Part shown: one piece after another, positions 11,428 through 21,739 of the stretch
Layout: each line of letters opens with the position of its first letter
How positions within the stretch are numbered: the first letter of the stretch is position 1
Origin: Schistocerca nitens
Lineage: Eukaryota > Arthropoda > Insecta > Orthoptera > Acrididae
DNA: 64,000 nucleotides
Direction of reading: 5' to 3'
NCBI RefSeq assembly: GCF_023898315.1
Contig: NC_064622.1
Coordinates: forward strand, 177,030,178-177,094,177
Notes under the pieces: model-generated
Databases searched by the model: none
The model's input: the letters and a program-made list of their open reading frames with translations, nothing else
Told to the model about the DNA's origin: nothing
Position numbers and translations under genes: made by a program

Positions 11428-11744
11428 ACCGCCTTGCCGCAGTGGTAACACCGGTTCCCGTCAGATCACCGAAGTTAAGCTCTGTCGGGCTGAGCCAGCA
11501 CTTGGATGAGTGATCATCCGGCCTGCCGGGCGCTGTTGGCAAGCGAGGTGCATTCAGCCCTACTACTTGATTGAGATGTAGCGGCTCCGGTCTCGGAAAC
11601 TGACATAAGGCCGGGAGAGAGGTGTGCTGAACACATGTCCCTCCATATCCGCATCCAGTGGTGCCTGTGGGCTGAGGATGACACGGCGGCCGGTCAGTAC
11701 CGTTGGGACATCATGGCCTGTTCGAGAGGAGTTTAGTTTAGTTT
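11428..11744 (+). mobile_element. 5S rRNA-derived SINE
   Basis: The head (11440-11535) keeps 5S rRNA-like words in order: GATCACCGAAGTTAAGC, then TCGGGC, then CACTTGGATGAGTGA, which in 5S rRNA span the internal pol III promoter region. The remaining ~200 bp is a SINE body shared with 24252-24572 and 37788-37955. It is bounded by an imperfect 13-bp duplication, ATTAGGCTGCACC (11415-11427) and ATTGGACTGCACC (11745-11757). It is not a 5S gene: the arrangement is a chimera and it ends in a (TTTAG)n-like tail. Confidence 0.82.
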
Positions 11745-11761
11745 ATTGGACTGCACCGGAA

Positions 11762-11934
11762 AATTTTGGAAATTTCTGGTAAGGTCTTATGGGACCAAAC
11801 TGCTTAGGTCACCGGTCCCTAAGCTTACACACTACTTAATCTAACTTTACGCTAAGGACAACACACACACCCTTGCCTGAGGGAGCACTCGAACCTCGGA
11901 CCTCCGAAGGGGTGGAGCCGCGAGGACTGTGACG
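11762..11934 (-). mobile_element. tRNA-type SINE, second family (GGACCAAACTGC type)
   Basis: Flanked by CTGCACCGGAA at 11751-11761 and 11935-11945. A B-box-like word reads on the minus strand (plus strand CACTCGAACC). The body differs from the abundant family in having 'GTCCCTAAGCTTACACACTACTTAA'-type sequence. It landed next to the tail of the 5S-type SINE, using part of its target duplication. Confidence 0.8.
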
Positions 11935-11945
11935 CTGCACCGGAA

Positions 11946-12209
11946 CTGGCGATTGGGAGCTGGATGTCGCACCACCCCCACCCCCCCTCCCCAACACAAA
12001 CACACACACACACACACACCATCTTCTCCCCTTCATCTATAGCTCCCACTGAGAAGACTTTGACCCATCAGGCTTCTTATTGAGTCGCTCTAAGGCATGG
12101 CTGGTTTAAGGAGCAAGTGACACAAGCTGCTGTTTGGAGGGCCAGAGGTGCCACAACTTCAAGGTTTCTATACAGAACGTAGCACAGTTGAAGGGCTGAG
12201 AGTACAAGT
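11946..12209. other. Spacer with simple sequence
   Basis: C-rich run followed by a (CA)n tract at about 11970-12020; short minus-strand ORFs across it are artefacts. Confidence 0.6.
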
Positions 12210-12221
12210 GATATGTAACAA

Positions 12222-12410
12222 AATGGCTCTGAGCACTATGGGACTCAACTGCTGAGGTCATTAGTCCCCTAGAACTTAGAACTAGTTAAACCTAACTAAC
12301 CTAAGGACAACACAAACATCCATGCCCGAGGCAGGATTCGAACCTGCGACCGTAGCGGTCTTGCGGTTCCAGACTGCAGCGCCTTTAACCGCACGGCCAC
12401 TTCGGCCGGC
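12222..12410 (-). mobile_element. tRNA-derived SINE, abundant locust family
   Basis: Minus-oriented: the plus strand shows GGATTCGAACCTGCGACC, the reverse of a pol III B box (GGTTCGAATCC). Body and tail words (GAGCACTATGGGACTCAACTG, CCTAACTAACCTAAGGACA) match the other copies. Target-site duplication GATATGTAACA at 12210-12220 and 12411-12421. Confidence 0.92.
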
Positions 12411-12616
12411 GATATGTAACATTTGGTAAGCTAAAGTGTGGATCTCTTCTGTATATAAGAAGTACAAGCGATTTCCTACAAACTGCCGCACCCTGTGATG
12501 GTAAAGTTTAAGCTCTTTTGAACTCCTGTCCCGACTGCCTTTAGAATACAATCAGTACAAGAAAAATTGCGGACAGAGGGAAAATAGTTGTTATCTTTGA
12601 TAGGATCAGGTATGCA

Positions 12617-12817
12617 AAAAGTGGTACAAATGGCTCTGAGCACTATGGGACTCAACATTTGTGGTCATAAGTCCCCTAGAACTTAGAACTACTTAAACCT
12701 AACTAACCTAAGGACATCACACACATCCATGCCCGAGGCAGGATTCGAACCTGCGAACGTAGCGGTCGCGCGGTTCCGGACTGAGCGCCTAGAACCGCTA
12801 GACCACCGCGGCCGGCT
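12617..12817 (-). mobile_element. tRNA-derived SINE, abundant locust family
   Basis: Same family, reversed. Target duplication ATCAGGTATGCA at 12605-12616 and 12818-12829. Ends in the CGGCCGGC head shared by intact copies. Confidence 0.92.
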
Positions 12818-12931
12818 ATCAGGTATGCATTTTTTTCAAAGAACGTCAGTAGCCTAATGTTTATGATTTTAAGAATACTTATAGGGATATTAAATGCACA
12901 TTTAAATAGGCCATTTAGAAATTAAAGAATT

Positions 12932-12950
12932 ACCCCCCCCCCCCCCCCCA
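12932..12950. repeat. Poly(C) tract
   Basis: About 18 consecutive C in an AT-rich setting. Confidence 0.9.
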
Positions 12951-13097
12951 CTTTATCGTTGTTCTACAACAGTATCTCCCACTCCCAGGCAGCAGTTACT
13001 ATAGATGTAGAGTGGCGAAAGATGTGGTCAAAGAAGTGGACGAGAAAGACTGAAAAACGCGCAGCACAGTGTTACAGCATCACGAATGTTTCCCACG

Positions 13098-13292
13098 CCG
13101 ACCGGAGTGGCCAAGAGGTTCTAGGCGCTACAGTCTGGAACCGAGCGACCGCTACGGTCGCAGGTTCGAATCCTGCCTCGGGCCTGGATGTGTGTGATGT
13201 CCTTAGGTTAGTTAGGTTTAAGTAGTTCTAAGGTCTAGGGGACTGATGACCACAGCAGTTGAGTCCCATAGTGCTCAGAGCCATTTGAACCA
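13098..13292 (+). mobile_element. tRNA-derived SINE, abundant locust family
   Basis: Plus-oriented with B box GGTTCGAATCC. Perfect 13-bp target duplication AATGTTTCCCACG at 13085-13097 and 13293-13305. Confidence 0.92.
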
Positions 13293-13305
13293 AATGTTTC
13301 CCACG

Positions 13306-13650
13306 AAGGACATTCTTCAAGACACAATAAAAGAAAACGATTACTTTAATTGATTTACTATTTACCTTTTGTTTCTGAGCTTTTCAGATTAATTTCTCTT
13401 TACTTATTCACATATCCTTGTTTTATAGTGAGCATGTATTGTGCGATATATATCATGTGCGTTGTACCAAAAAAAAAAAAAATCTTTAAAATATTGAACA
13501 ATAAATAAAATGTTTTTGTACTTGTACCTGTTTTACTCTAAAATGTTATAAGAAGCAAGGGGTAAAGATATTTATAATATTTTATAAAAAATAATGCAAG
13601 GACATTATAATCTCTAACCATATCTACAACTATACGCCGACTAACTGACC
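13306..13650. other. AT-rich spacer
   Basis: Contains A-runs (13470-13482) and no recognisable gene. Confidence 0.5.
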
Positions 13651-13655
13651 ATTAG

Positions 13656-13815
13656 GACTGCGCGACTGCTACGGTCGCAGGTTCGAATCCTGCCTCGGGC
13701 ATGGATGTGTGTGATGTCCTTAGGTTAGTTAGGTTTAAGTAGTTCTAAGTTCTAGGGGACTGATGACCACAGATGTTAAGTCCCATAGTGCTCAGAGCCA
13801 TTTGAACCATTTTTG
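13656..13815 (+). mobile_element. 5'-truncated tRNA-derived SINE
   Basis: Begins inside the tRNA-like head (GCGCGACTGCTACGGTCGC) and runs to the CCATTTGAACCATTTTT tail. A short imperfect duplication, CCATTAGGA and GTCATTAGGA, flanks it. Confidence 0.85.
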
Positions 13816-13821
13816 GTCATT

Positions 13822-15729
13822 AGGAAAACCTCTCTGACACTTCAATAGAAACTCACATAAACAATCGTTCCTTTTTGGCAGGCACTTACTGAGTTTGCTT
13901 TAGCAAGCATGTGAACCACTTGTACTCTCAGATGCTTAATTAACAGCGGCCGCTTGGGATGACGAGATAAGAGGGTCGGTAGGGGCGCCCTAGTGCAAGA
14001 CCTGTATACAGTGCGTGTCGCAATTAGTAGCGAAAGTTGACTGGCATGAAAGTGTGCTGGGGAAAGGGGAGAGGAGGGGAGGGTGGTGAAGGCTGGAGGG
14101 CACCAGGTGGTGAGTCTCGAACTGGTCCTTTTCTGAGGGCGCACTGTTGTCCTCAGAAAAGGGCACACTGTCGCCTCAGTGTCACTTTTGCCGCAACTGT
14201 TGTCCAAAGGCAGCGATTAACAAAGAGGCGCCTCTGCTGCAGAAGGAATTTACGTAGGAACATTACTGCTACCGGCACAGCTTCGTCACTCCTCTTCTAC
14301 CGGTCAGTCGCTTACGTGTCCGTTCTCCTGACATGTCATTCGTTTTCCAAGAGAGCATTAACTTTCACCACGCACTACCCTGAGTGGCCAAAAGCAGTGC
14401 AAACGTGCAGTGAGACGAGTTGGTCGTCGCCTGTTGAAGCATTTGCGGTACATTTGTCTCCGTACAATCCTGGTAGAATGGCTTCCTGACGTTCCACATT
14501 CAAATCGCTGACTCACGGCACACAACAGAGGGCTCAATGGAGGTGATGTGACGTGACGTCCATTCCTCAAACACTTGTGGTCATCCATTATGGCGGTTTA
14601 CGCATGTGGAAAAATTCTCTCTGCAATATTAAAGATCTGAACTCGGAAACCCTAATTCTTTTGTATTCTCCGATAAGGTAACGAAGGGTAACTGTATGCA
14701 CTTGGTCTTTATTTGTTTATAATACTTATACTCTCGATTATTTTCGTAAAACTCACGAGTCATAAAAGTTTAGACAAGTTGGGGAATGCTAACGTTCAGG
14801 CAACTGACACGGAGTAAGTGCACGGCATGCATATCGTCGTGTAAGTGTGGGCATTTCCCCAAAGTATATATTTTCTTTAGTTTCGCTTCAGCATTTACAT
14901 TTTACAAATTGCTATTTACGGTGATTACATATAATAAACTCTCCGTGATCTTCGCATGGTGTGCATAACTCGTGCCATCATTCCGTTACACTCGCCGCCT
15001 TTTACCCAGTCCATATCGTCTCACCGCTTGTCACATTCTGGATACATGTTAACATTATTTCTTGAGGTTCCGTTTCCTTTTGATATGCTTGGTCCAAATT
15101 GCCGCTGTTGTCAATTTGCAGATCTCTTCGTTCCAGCATGTTTTTTCCGCTTTCTCCGTCGTTTTGATATGTCGAGGATTTGGTTTGGTGAGCAGTTTTT
15201 CAGATTTTGTCGTCAACCTTTCTTCCTTTTTCTTTTCTTCTTGTTCTTTTAACCTTTGCTTATCTTCAAGGACTTTCTTAAGAGCGGAGAAAGTTAGGAT
15301 CTCCGATTTTTGGCCACTTTGTTCCCTTTTGTTAACGTTTTGACATTTAGGGAATGGATGAATGTTGGTGACAGATATTCAAGGTGAAACAGAGGTGCCG
15401 GCTGGTTGATTTCTTTGATCATTGGTAGTTTATGATTGACCTATTTCGCCTTTCATGCTAATTTCACCTGCTTCCTTCTCCTGTTGGTCACCTTCATCAC
15501 TATAATCGTCTGATTATGTGATACTTGTCACACTTATCTGCATATGATATTTTTAGGAATGTGCGGATGATGTTCTTCCGAAAGACTGATGATATGTCTC
15601 CAGTCTCTAGACTATACTCACTAACTTGATGAATCATGTGGCTGCCATTTTTGCAAACGATTTTAAGAATACAGAAGAAATGTTGTGTATTCCTTCCGCC
15701 TTCTTCGTTTCTAGGTCATCTAAGGCTCT
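13822..15729. other. Unassigned 1.9-kb stretch
   Basis: No gene recognised. Visible features are a GA-rich patch (14060-14100), a perfect 12-bp hairpin at 14127-14162 and a pyrimidine-rich stretch (15180-15260). ORFs such as 14037-14489 and 14956-15252 are low-complexity and unrecognised. Confidence 0.4.
14127..14162. repeat. Perfect 12-bp inverted repeat (hairpin)
   Basis: CCTTTTCTGAGG (14127-14138) and CCTCAGAAAAGG (14151-14162) are exact reverse complements around a 12-nt loop. No T-run follows. Confidence 0.8.
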
Positions 15730-15730
15730 T

Positions 15731-17040
15731 TCACACTCTGACTCTAAAATTGGATAGACCTTCTAAAGCCACACCCTTTTCTACCTCTATCGAGTTAGCA
15801 AATAGTTCCTCCCTCTCGTAGAGGCCATGAATGTACTCCTCCCGCCTATCCGCACTTTTCTCTGAATTTAACAGTGAAATTCCTTTTGCATCCTTTTTGT
15901 TAAATCCTTTGCTTTTAATTTTATACAAAGCTCTTTTGTCTTTTTTATATTCTTAATCTGTCCTTCCAACGACCATTTCCTTTTAGATTTCTGCACATTT
16001 TTTCCTGCAGCCATTTGCCGTTAGCTTCCCTGGACTTCCTAATGATTTCATTCTCAGGTGACTTATATTACTGTATTTCATTCTTTTCCTGAAAATCTAT
16101 GTATTTCCTTATTTCGTCGGTCATCTGAAGTACTTCTTCAGTCATTCAACTGAAATGCTTGTAGTGGTAAGCTTTGCTACTGTATCTACAGCCGCAGAAA
16201 AATTTCGAACACACAGGATTAGCCTTCAGTGTTTCAGTGTCTCCCTTTCTCTCACACTGATTTTTCCCCACAGTTCTCTTAAACTTCAGTCTATTTTGCA
16301 TCATTACTAAATTGTGATCTGAGCATACATCAGCTCCTGGGTATGCCTTATTGTCCAGTTTAGCTATCTCTGTCTCACTATGATGTAATCCAATTGGTAT
16401 CTTCCTGTGTTTCCAGGCCATTTCCAAGTCGTGATTCTTGAAGAATGTATTTCCTATTAAAACTGAAATTTATAGCATAACTCAAGGAATCTTTCTTATC
16501 ATTCATTCCTACTACCAAGCCCACATTCGCCCGTAACTTTTTCCATTTCTACCTTTATTATAGCATTCCAGAAGCCCAAGACTGTTAGGTGTCAACCCAC
16601 CTTCACCTACTTCATCTTCTGCTTGCGACATTGGCAGGTATACCTGAACTAATGTTATCGTTTTTAACTCTTGATTTTGGTGAACATAATCGTTTACTGA
16701 ACTATTCACAGTTGCCCACTCTATTTTTCATAACGAGTAATACTCTAAGTATACGATTTTCTACTGATGTTGATATTACCCGCTATTTGTCTGACCGGCA
16801 ATCTTTATGTTTTCTCCATTTCAATTGAGTGACCTCTACCATATCTAGATTAAGCTCTTGCATTTCCCTTTTCATATTTCCTAGCTTCTCTAACACATTC
16901 AGACTTCCCACATTCCTTGCTGCGAGTCGTAGGACGTTACCGTTTCGCTGGTTATTCAATCTTATTCTAAGGGTCACCTCCTCCTTGTGCGTCCCCTTCC
17001 AGAAATTCGAACTGGAGATTAGTCGGGAATCTTTAGACAA
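15731..17040 (-). pseudogene. Decayed non-LTR retrotransposon, endonuclease to RT linker
   Basis: Fragments in order on the minus strand match an APE-type endonuclease ORF: 'LRLAARNVGSLNVLEKLGNM' (16783-17040; normally TWNVRSL), 'VQVYLPMSQAEDE' (16512-16709), 'KAYPGADVCSDHNLVMMQNR' (16146-16427, the SDH catalytic motif), then 'RREEYIHGLYEREELFA' (15731-15928), equivalent to the WKEYIEGLY linker seen at 46790 and 56150. Stops and shifts separate all parts, and the RT domain proper is absent. More diverged than the two RTE-like copies elsewhere in the window. Confidence 0.7.
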
Positions 17041-17055
17041 TGGAGAGACCTACAA

Positions 17056-17387
17056 ACTGCTTTAATTACAGGGTACATTTCCTGTGTATATGCATCTTTG
17101 GTGTAGGCTGGTTTCCGTTGCCTTCTGCAGTCTCGTGCTGTTGATCATTGTTGATTCTTCTGCCTTTAAAGGCAGCATTCCATCTCTGTAAGTCTAACCA
17201 GTGGCTGGGATCAAACCTGGAACACAAGACAGTCTGAATGGTAGTCGTTTCCCCTAGGTACCCATTTTGCATTTATGGTGTAAAATAATCAATCGGCACC
17301 AAATTATAATCTAAGTTTGACAACATGGCCAGGTAAATTATTTAATATCGCGTTTGCATCTAAACATTGAATGCTGTTAAGCATATA
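17056..17387. other. Unassigned spacer
   Basis: May include the 5' part of the preceding retroelement; no feature recognised. Confidence 0.3.
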
Positions 17388-17658
17388 CACTGACGGAAAA
17401 AAATCACAACATCAAAAAGTAATAAATACAGAGTAATGAATTTACGGGAATACATTTGTCTAGGTAACAAATTTAAGTATTAACATCGCAAGATAACAGG
17501 TTAATGTAAAGTGCCGGTACATTAATGTCCGGTGTAATCGCCAGAATGTTGAGCGCGAACATGCAAACGTGCATTAATTGTCTTGTACAGGTGCCGGATG
17601 TCAATTTGTGGGGTGGAGTTCCATGCTTCTTGCTCTTGGTCGCTCTATACAGGGACGG

Positions 17659-18310
17659 CTAATGCAGTTTGTGAATGACGCTGGAGTTGTCATTCGATGA
17701 TGTCCCATACGTACCGGGCTGGAGACGGAAATGGTGATCGATCAGGCCAAGGGAAATGTCGACACTCTGTACAGCACGACGGGTTACAACAGCGGGATGT
17801 GGGCGAGCGTTATCCTGTTGGAAAACACTCCCTGGAATGCTGTTCATGAATGGCAGCACAACAGGTCGAATCACCAGACTGACGTACAACTTTCCAGTCA
17901 GGGTGCGTGTAAGAACCATGACTGTGCTGCTGCTGACATAAGCAATCGCATCCCAGACGATAACTCCAGGTGTTGGTCCAGCGTGTCTAGCAGACAGACA
18001 GGTTGGTAGCTGGCCCTCAACTGGCTTTCTTCTAACCGCACACGGCAATCGCTTGCACCGGGCAGAACCAGCTTTCATCAGAAAACACAACAGACCACCA
18101 CCCTGCTTCTAATGAGCTCTCTCTTGAAACCACTGAAGTCACAAATAACGGTGGTTTGGGATCAGTGGAAAGCATGCTACAGGGCATCTGCCCTGGAGTT
18201 GTCCTTGAAGTAACCGATTTATAACAGTGCTCCAATTGATGTTGCAGATGCAGTACGATGCCCCAGAGCCACACGCGGAATACGATGGTCTTCCCTCTCG
18301 TCAGTGCCAT
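17659..18310 (-). pseudogene. Tc1-like transposase, frameshifted
   Basis: Two overlapping minus-strand frames (18032-18310, then 17659-18090) carry the DDE domain: SDESWF, then FQQDNARPH. After 'VQSVDISLG' the expected SPDLNPIEH block is corrupted. The N-terminal HTH region, expected toward 18946, is not recognisable. Confidence 0.75.
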
Positions 18311-18542
18311 ATGGCCGTCTGGAGCCCAGTCTTCTTGCGACCGTACATTCTCGTGATCAACGCTGCCGGCAATAGTGTACAGTGGCTACCTTTCTGTTAA
18401 GTCTTTCTGAAATACCGGCTTCTCGAAGCCCCGTTACACGACGTCGTTCACACTTAGTGACGTGTTGACAACTGTGTCTCTGTATCCTTAAACTCATTCT
18501 TGACTAAGATCAACTCACCACGTCCACTCTCAAAGGTAACTA

Positions 18543-18738
18543 AATGGTTCAAATGGCTCTGAGCACTATGGGACTTAACTGCTGAGGTCATCAGTCCCCT
18601 AGAACTTAGGACTACTTAAACCTAACCAACCTAAGGAAATCACACACATCCATGCCCGAGGCAGGATTCGAACCTGCGACCGTAGCGGTCGCGCGGTTCC
18701 AGACTGTAGCGCTAGAACCGCTCGGCCACCCCGGCCGG
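18543..18738 (-). mobile_element. tRNA-derived SINE nested in the Tc1-like element
   Basis: Perfect 14-bp duplication CTCAAAGGTAACTA at 18529-18542 and 18739-18752. It is younger than the transposon it interrupts. Confidence 0.92.
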
Positions 18739-18946
18739 CTCAAAGGTAACTAACACCCACGACCGTTACAGCTGTATTTAAAGCAAACCCGATTTGCATC
18801 CTCAGGGCGGCTCCACTAGCGCCACCCTTATGCGACTCGCGTGAAATTTGAGCAGACATCATCCTTCAGATGTAGAAACACGCCTACTAACTTTCGTTTA
18901 CGTCGCGAAACTCATTCTTGGTAAAGCGATTTTTCTTCCGTCAGTG

Positions 18947-19246
18947 CATTTGCAAGCTGGCCAGAATTTCTATATGGGAAATAAAAACAGGGCAGAATCA
19001 TTCCTACGTGTCACCAATGAGTTATAGTGGACAGAAAATGACCATTAAGGTCTCCATAAGGAACGAATATACGTTTTGTTGGGTGTCACATTACAAAATT
19101 CTGATTGCTGATAAAATTAATATATTTGCTACTGGTACTCAGTTAACAGTCAACACTACTAGACTGCGAGTTAGCGTTACCACTATTGTTGCACAACATA
19201 CAAGATCTGTTCAAAAGGATACTTATTATCCTATCTACCACTTAAC
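18947..19246. other. Unassigned spacer
   Basis: The plus-strand ORF 18918-19253 (111 codons) has no motif I recognise. Confidence 0.3.
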
Positions 19247-19250
19247 TGTG

Positions 19251-19940
19251 TGAAACGTCCCCTTAGAAAAATTATTGAATTACTGTGCTGATAAACCTCT
19301 CACATTATTTGATTTTCAAACAGCTTAGCAGAACTGAACGTACTCAGACATTTCGCATTTCGCTCTTTACCTGTTCTGATCAACACTAAAATGACACACA
19401 ATATTTTTAGCGCAACGCAATCTGACTTTCAAAAATCCCTACAAAGGAATGGCCCTGACTAACATTAAGCTATACGTTTCACAAATCACTTACCTCACAA
19501 AAATCTTCGTTACTCGAACTACTGCAATACAGCGAGCGCCACTACTGCCAGCTAAATAAAAGATTCAAACTACTGAAATCACTAACTACTGATAGGCATA
19601 GTTAGAAAATGAAAGATTTTGATAGAGAACAAACAATGTATTTACCTTAATAGTGTTCAAAAGTCATAATATATAGCAGTTCATGACATCCAGTCTTACA
19701 AATTTACTATCTCTCATGGACACACGTCCAGATCATCCGCACCCAAAACTCCGCCATTTCTCTCCCCACATCCACCACTGTTGGCTAACTGGTGTTCACA
19801 TGCAACTGCCCAACACTACACAAGCGAATACTCCAACAATGAGTTCAACCATCCACAGACTGCACACAGCACAGCCAGTGATTTTCATACAGAGCGCTAC
19901 GTGGCGTTACCAATAAGAAAACCTAAACAGCCTACTTACA
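19251..19940. mobile_element. Solo LTR, 690 bp
   Basis: Starts TGAAACGTCCCC and ends CCTACTTACA (TG...CA), with a 4-bp duplication TGTG at 19247-19250 and 19941-19944. I recall this sequence as a very frequent Schistocerca repeat. No internal element sequence lies alongside, so LTR-LTR recombination is likely. Strand not determined; ORFs 19683-19916 and 19781-20038 lie in it by chance. Confidence 0.7.
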
Positions 19941-19944
19941 TGTG

Positions 19945-20638
19945 GTTTTGTCTGAACTGGTACTTCCTTCCTCGTTTTACTACATTTACTATGGTAAATT
20001 TGCTTCCATCCATATACATGAATCTGTTCGATATGTGATTATCTGAAGAGCACAACGTATGAAGAGGTTAATTATTTAATTTTGTTTAATCAGTTGTTGA
20101 GATTTGTTTCCTATTTATAGAAACCAGTCCACAACGATTAAGTATTTCTGGATAATATTACAGACAAATATTAACAGCAATAAGCTCCTGAAATCATTTC
20201 TATGGAAAGTGAAGACTAGCTTTGACGAGAACTCTTGAAAGGCATAAGCACCTACTAAGAACCCGAAACGCAAGAACATATCATGAATTCTTCTGGAGAA
20301 ATCTTATAGAACTAAACGGCACAGTGACACGTTGGAATCATATTCAGGGACGGCGCTGTTCAAACCCCATACGATTATCCCTATTTATGTTTTTACGTGG
20401 TCTTCTTGATTCACGTCATACAACATACATGGTCGGTTCCCTTATTTCACAAGGTACGAGGTCCGTGTAAAATGATTTTGATTTTGACGAAAAGATAACC
20501 TCTAACCTTCCTTCCTTATGCACCGACAATGATCAACCTTCAAGTTGTGAAAATGAGTTGCTAGAACGTCCTCACGAGTTTTCCGTCAGCATATAATTTG
20601 ATAAATTAACGCCGGAGTCATTAACAGAGACAAGTTCT
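19945..20638. other. Unassigned spacer
   Basis: No gene recognised; AT-rich. Confidence 0.4.
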
Positions 20639-20721
20639 CAACATTCCCTGCTAATTAAGCCCACGACACAGGCGTAGACTTACATATGTATCTACACACA
20701 TACTCCGCCAGCCACCGTACG
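20639..20721. repeat. 83-bp segment, copy 1 (element 3' junction)
   Basis: CAACATTCCCTGCTAATTAAG... to CACCGTACGG. Its left half looks like flanking DNA and its right half is the retroelement 3' end. Copy 2 is at 21189-21271. Confidence 0.85.
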
Positions 20722-21585
20722 GTGCGCGGCGGAGGGTACCTACACCACTGCAAATCATTTTCTTCCCTCTCTCGCAAACAGAGCGACGGAAAAACGAGTG
20801 TTTATATGGCTCAGTATGAACTCTAATTTCTGTTATCTTCCTGGTCTTTACGCGAAATGCATGTTGGCGGCTGTAGAACTGTTCTGCAGTCTAAATTTTC
20901 CCAACGATATTCCTCGGAAAGAACGTAACATTCACTCCATTTGAGATCCCGAAGAATCTCTGTAACACTAATGTGTTGTTCGGACCTACTGGTAAGAAAT
21001 GTAGCAGTTAGCCTCTGAATTGCTTTGATGTCTTGCTTTAATCTGATCTAGTGCGGATCCCAAACTCTCAACCAATACGCAATAACAGGTCGCACTAGCG
21101 CTCTATATGTGGTCTCCTTTACAAATGAACCACACTTCCCTAAAATTCTCACAATAAACCAAAGTCGATCATTCGTCTTCCCTACTACAACATTCCCCGC
21201 TAATTAAGCCCACGACACAGGCGTAGACTTACATATGTATCTACACACATACTCCGCCAGCCACCGTACGGCTTGTTCCATTTCGTATCACTTTGTAGCG
21301 TTACGCCCAGATATTTACACGACGTGACTTTCTGAAGCAAGGTACCACTAATGCTGTATCCGAAGTTTTTCGTACTCATCCACCGTAACTTACATTTTCT
21401 CCGTTTAGGGCTAGCTACCATTCATCACAACAACTAGAAATATTGTCTTAGTCATCTAATGTCCTCCTACAGTCACACAACTTTGACCGCCCCTTCCCCC
21501 GTACACCACAGCATCATTAGCAAACCGCAGATTACAGCCCACCCTGTCCGGCAGAACATTTGCTCGTATGTGCAAGGAAAATAGT
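20680..21585 (-). mobile_element. 3' part of a non-LTR retrotransposon (Jockey/CR1-like)
   Basis: Collinear with 32890-33770. The 3' end (left) reads CATACTCCGCCAGCCACCGTACGG, and inland the minus strand encodes RT C-terminal blocks, such as a broken 'LVRPVLEYCASVWDPYQ'-like region near 21040-21110 and 'GTLLQKVTSCKYLGVTLQSD' (21200-21421; the YLGV block after the RT palm). An 83-bp segment (21189-21271) interrupts it; see findings. Inactive. Confidence 0.7.
21189..21271. repeat. 83-bp segment, copy 2 (inside the element)
   Basis: Almost identical to 20639-20721 (CCCCGC for CCCTGC is the visible change). The retroelement sequence continues on both sides when compared with 33400-33450. Confidence 0.85.
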
Positions 21586-21589
21586 AGCA

Positions 21590-21715
21590 GAAGAGTTGGA
21601 AGAGGTGGACATCCAGAGAGGGGGCAGATGGACAGAGCAAGGGAAGAGGAGGTGATGGACACAGATGGGAGGGGGGGGGGGAGACGGACTGAGAGTGGGT
21701 GGAGAAGGAGACAGG
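21590..21715. repeat. Purine-rich low-complexity block
   Basis: GA-rich with an 11-G run near 21672; separates two retroelement relics. Confidence 0.7.
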
Positions 21716-21739
21716 CTAATAAAATTGGAGTAAACACAT

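Larger units (their letters stand above)
17388..18946 (-). mobile_element. Tc1-like DNA transposon with nested SINE
   Basis: Terminal inverted repeats CACTGACGGAA-AAAAATC (17388) and GATTTTTCTTCCGTCAGTG (ending 18946), next to TA on the left and CA on the right. The minus strand encodes a broken transposase: 'VVFSDESWFCPVQ' (first catalytic Asp; 18032-18310) and 'SVFQQDNARPHPAVVTRRAVQSVDI' split as in Tc1 enzymes (second Asp; 17659-18090). Frameshifts separate them, so it is inactive. A SINE at 18543-18738 inserted later. Confidence 0.85.

Noticed and set aside
11435-11540. A functional 5S rRNA gene
   Set aside because: Only parts of 5S rRNA are matched, with gaps; it continues into a SINE body shared with two other loci and is flanked by a target duplication.
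12320-12400. tRNA genes (several GGTTCGAATCC B boxes on both strands)
   Set aside because: All lie in SINE bodies with common tails and target duplications; no cloverleaf with a proper anticodon arm is apparent.
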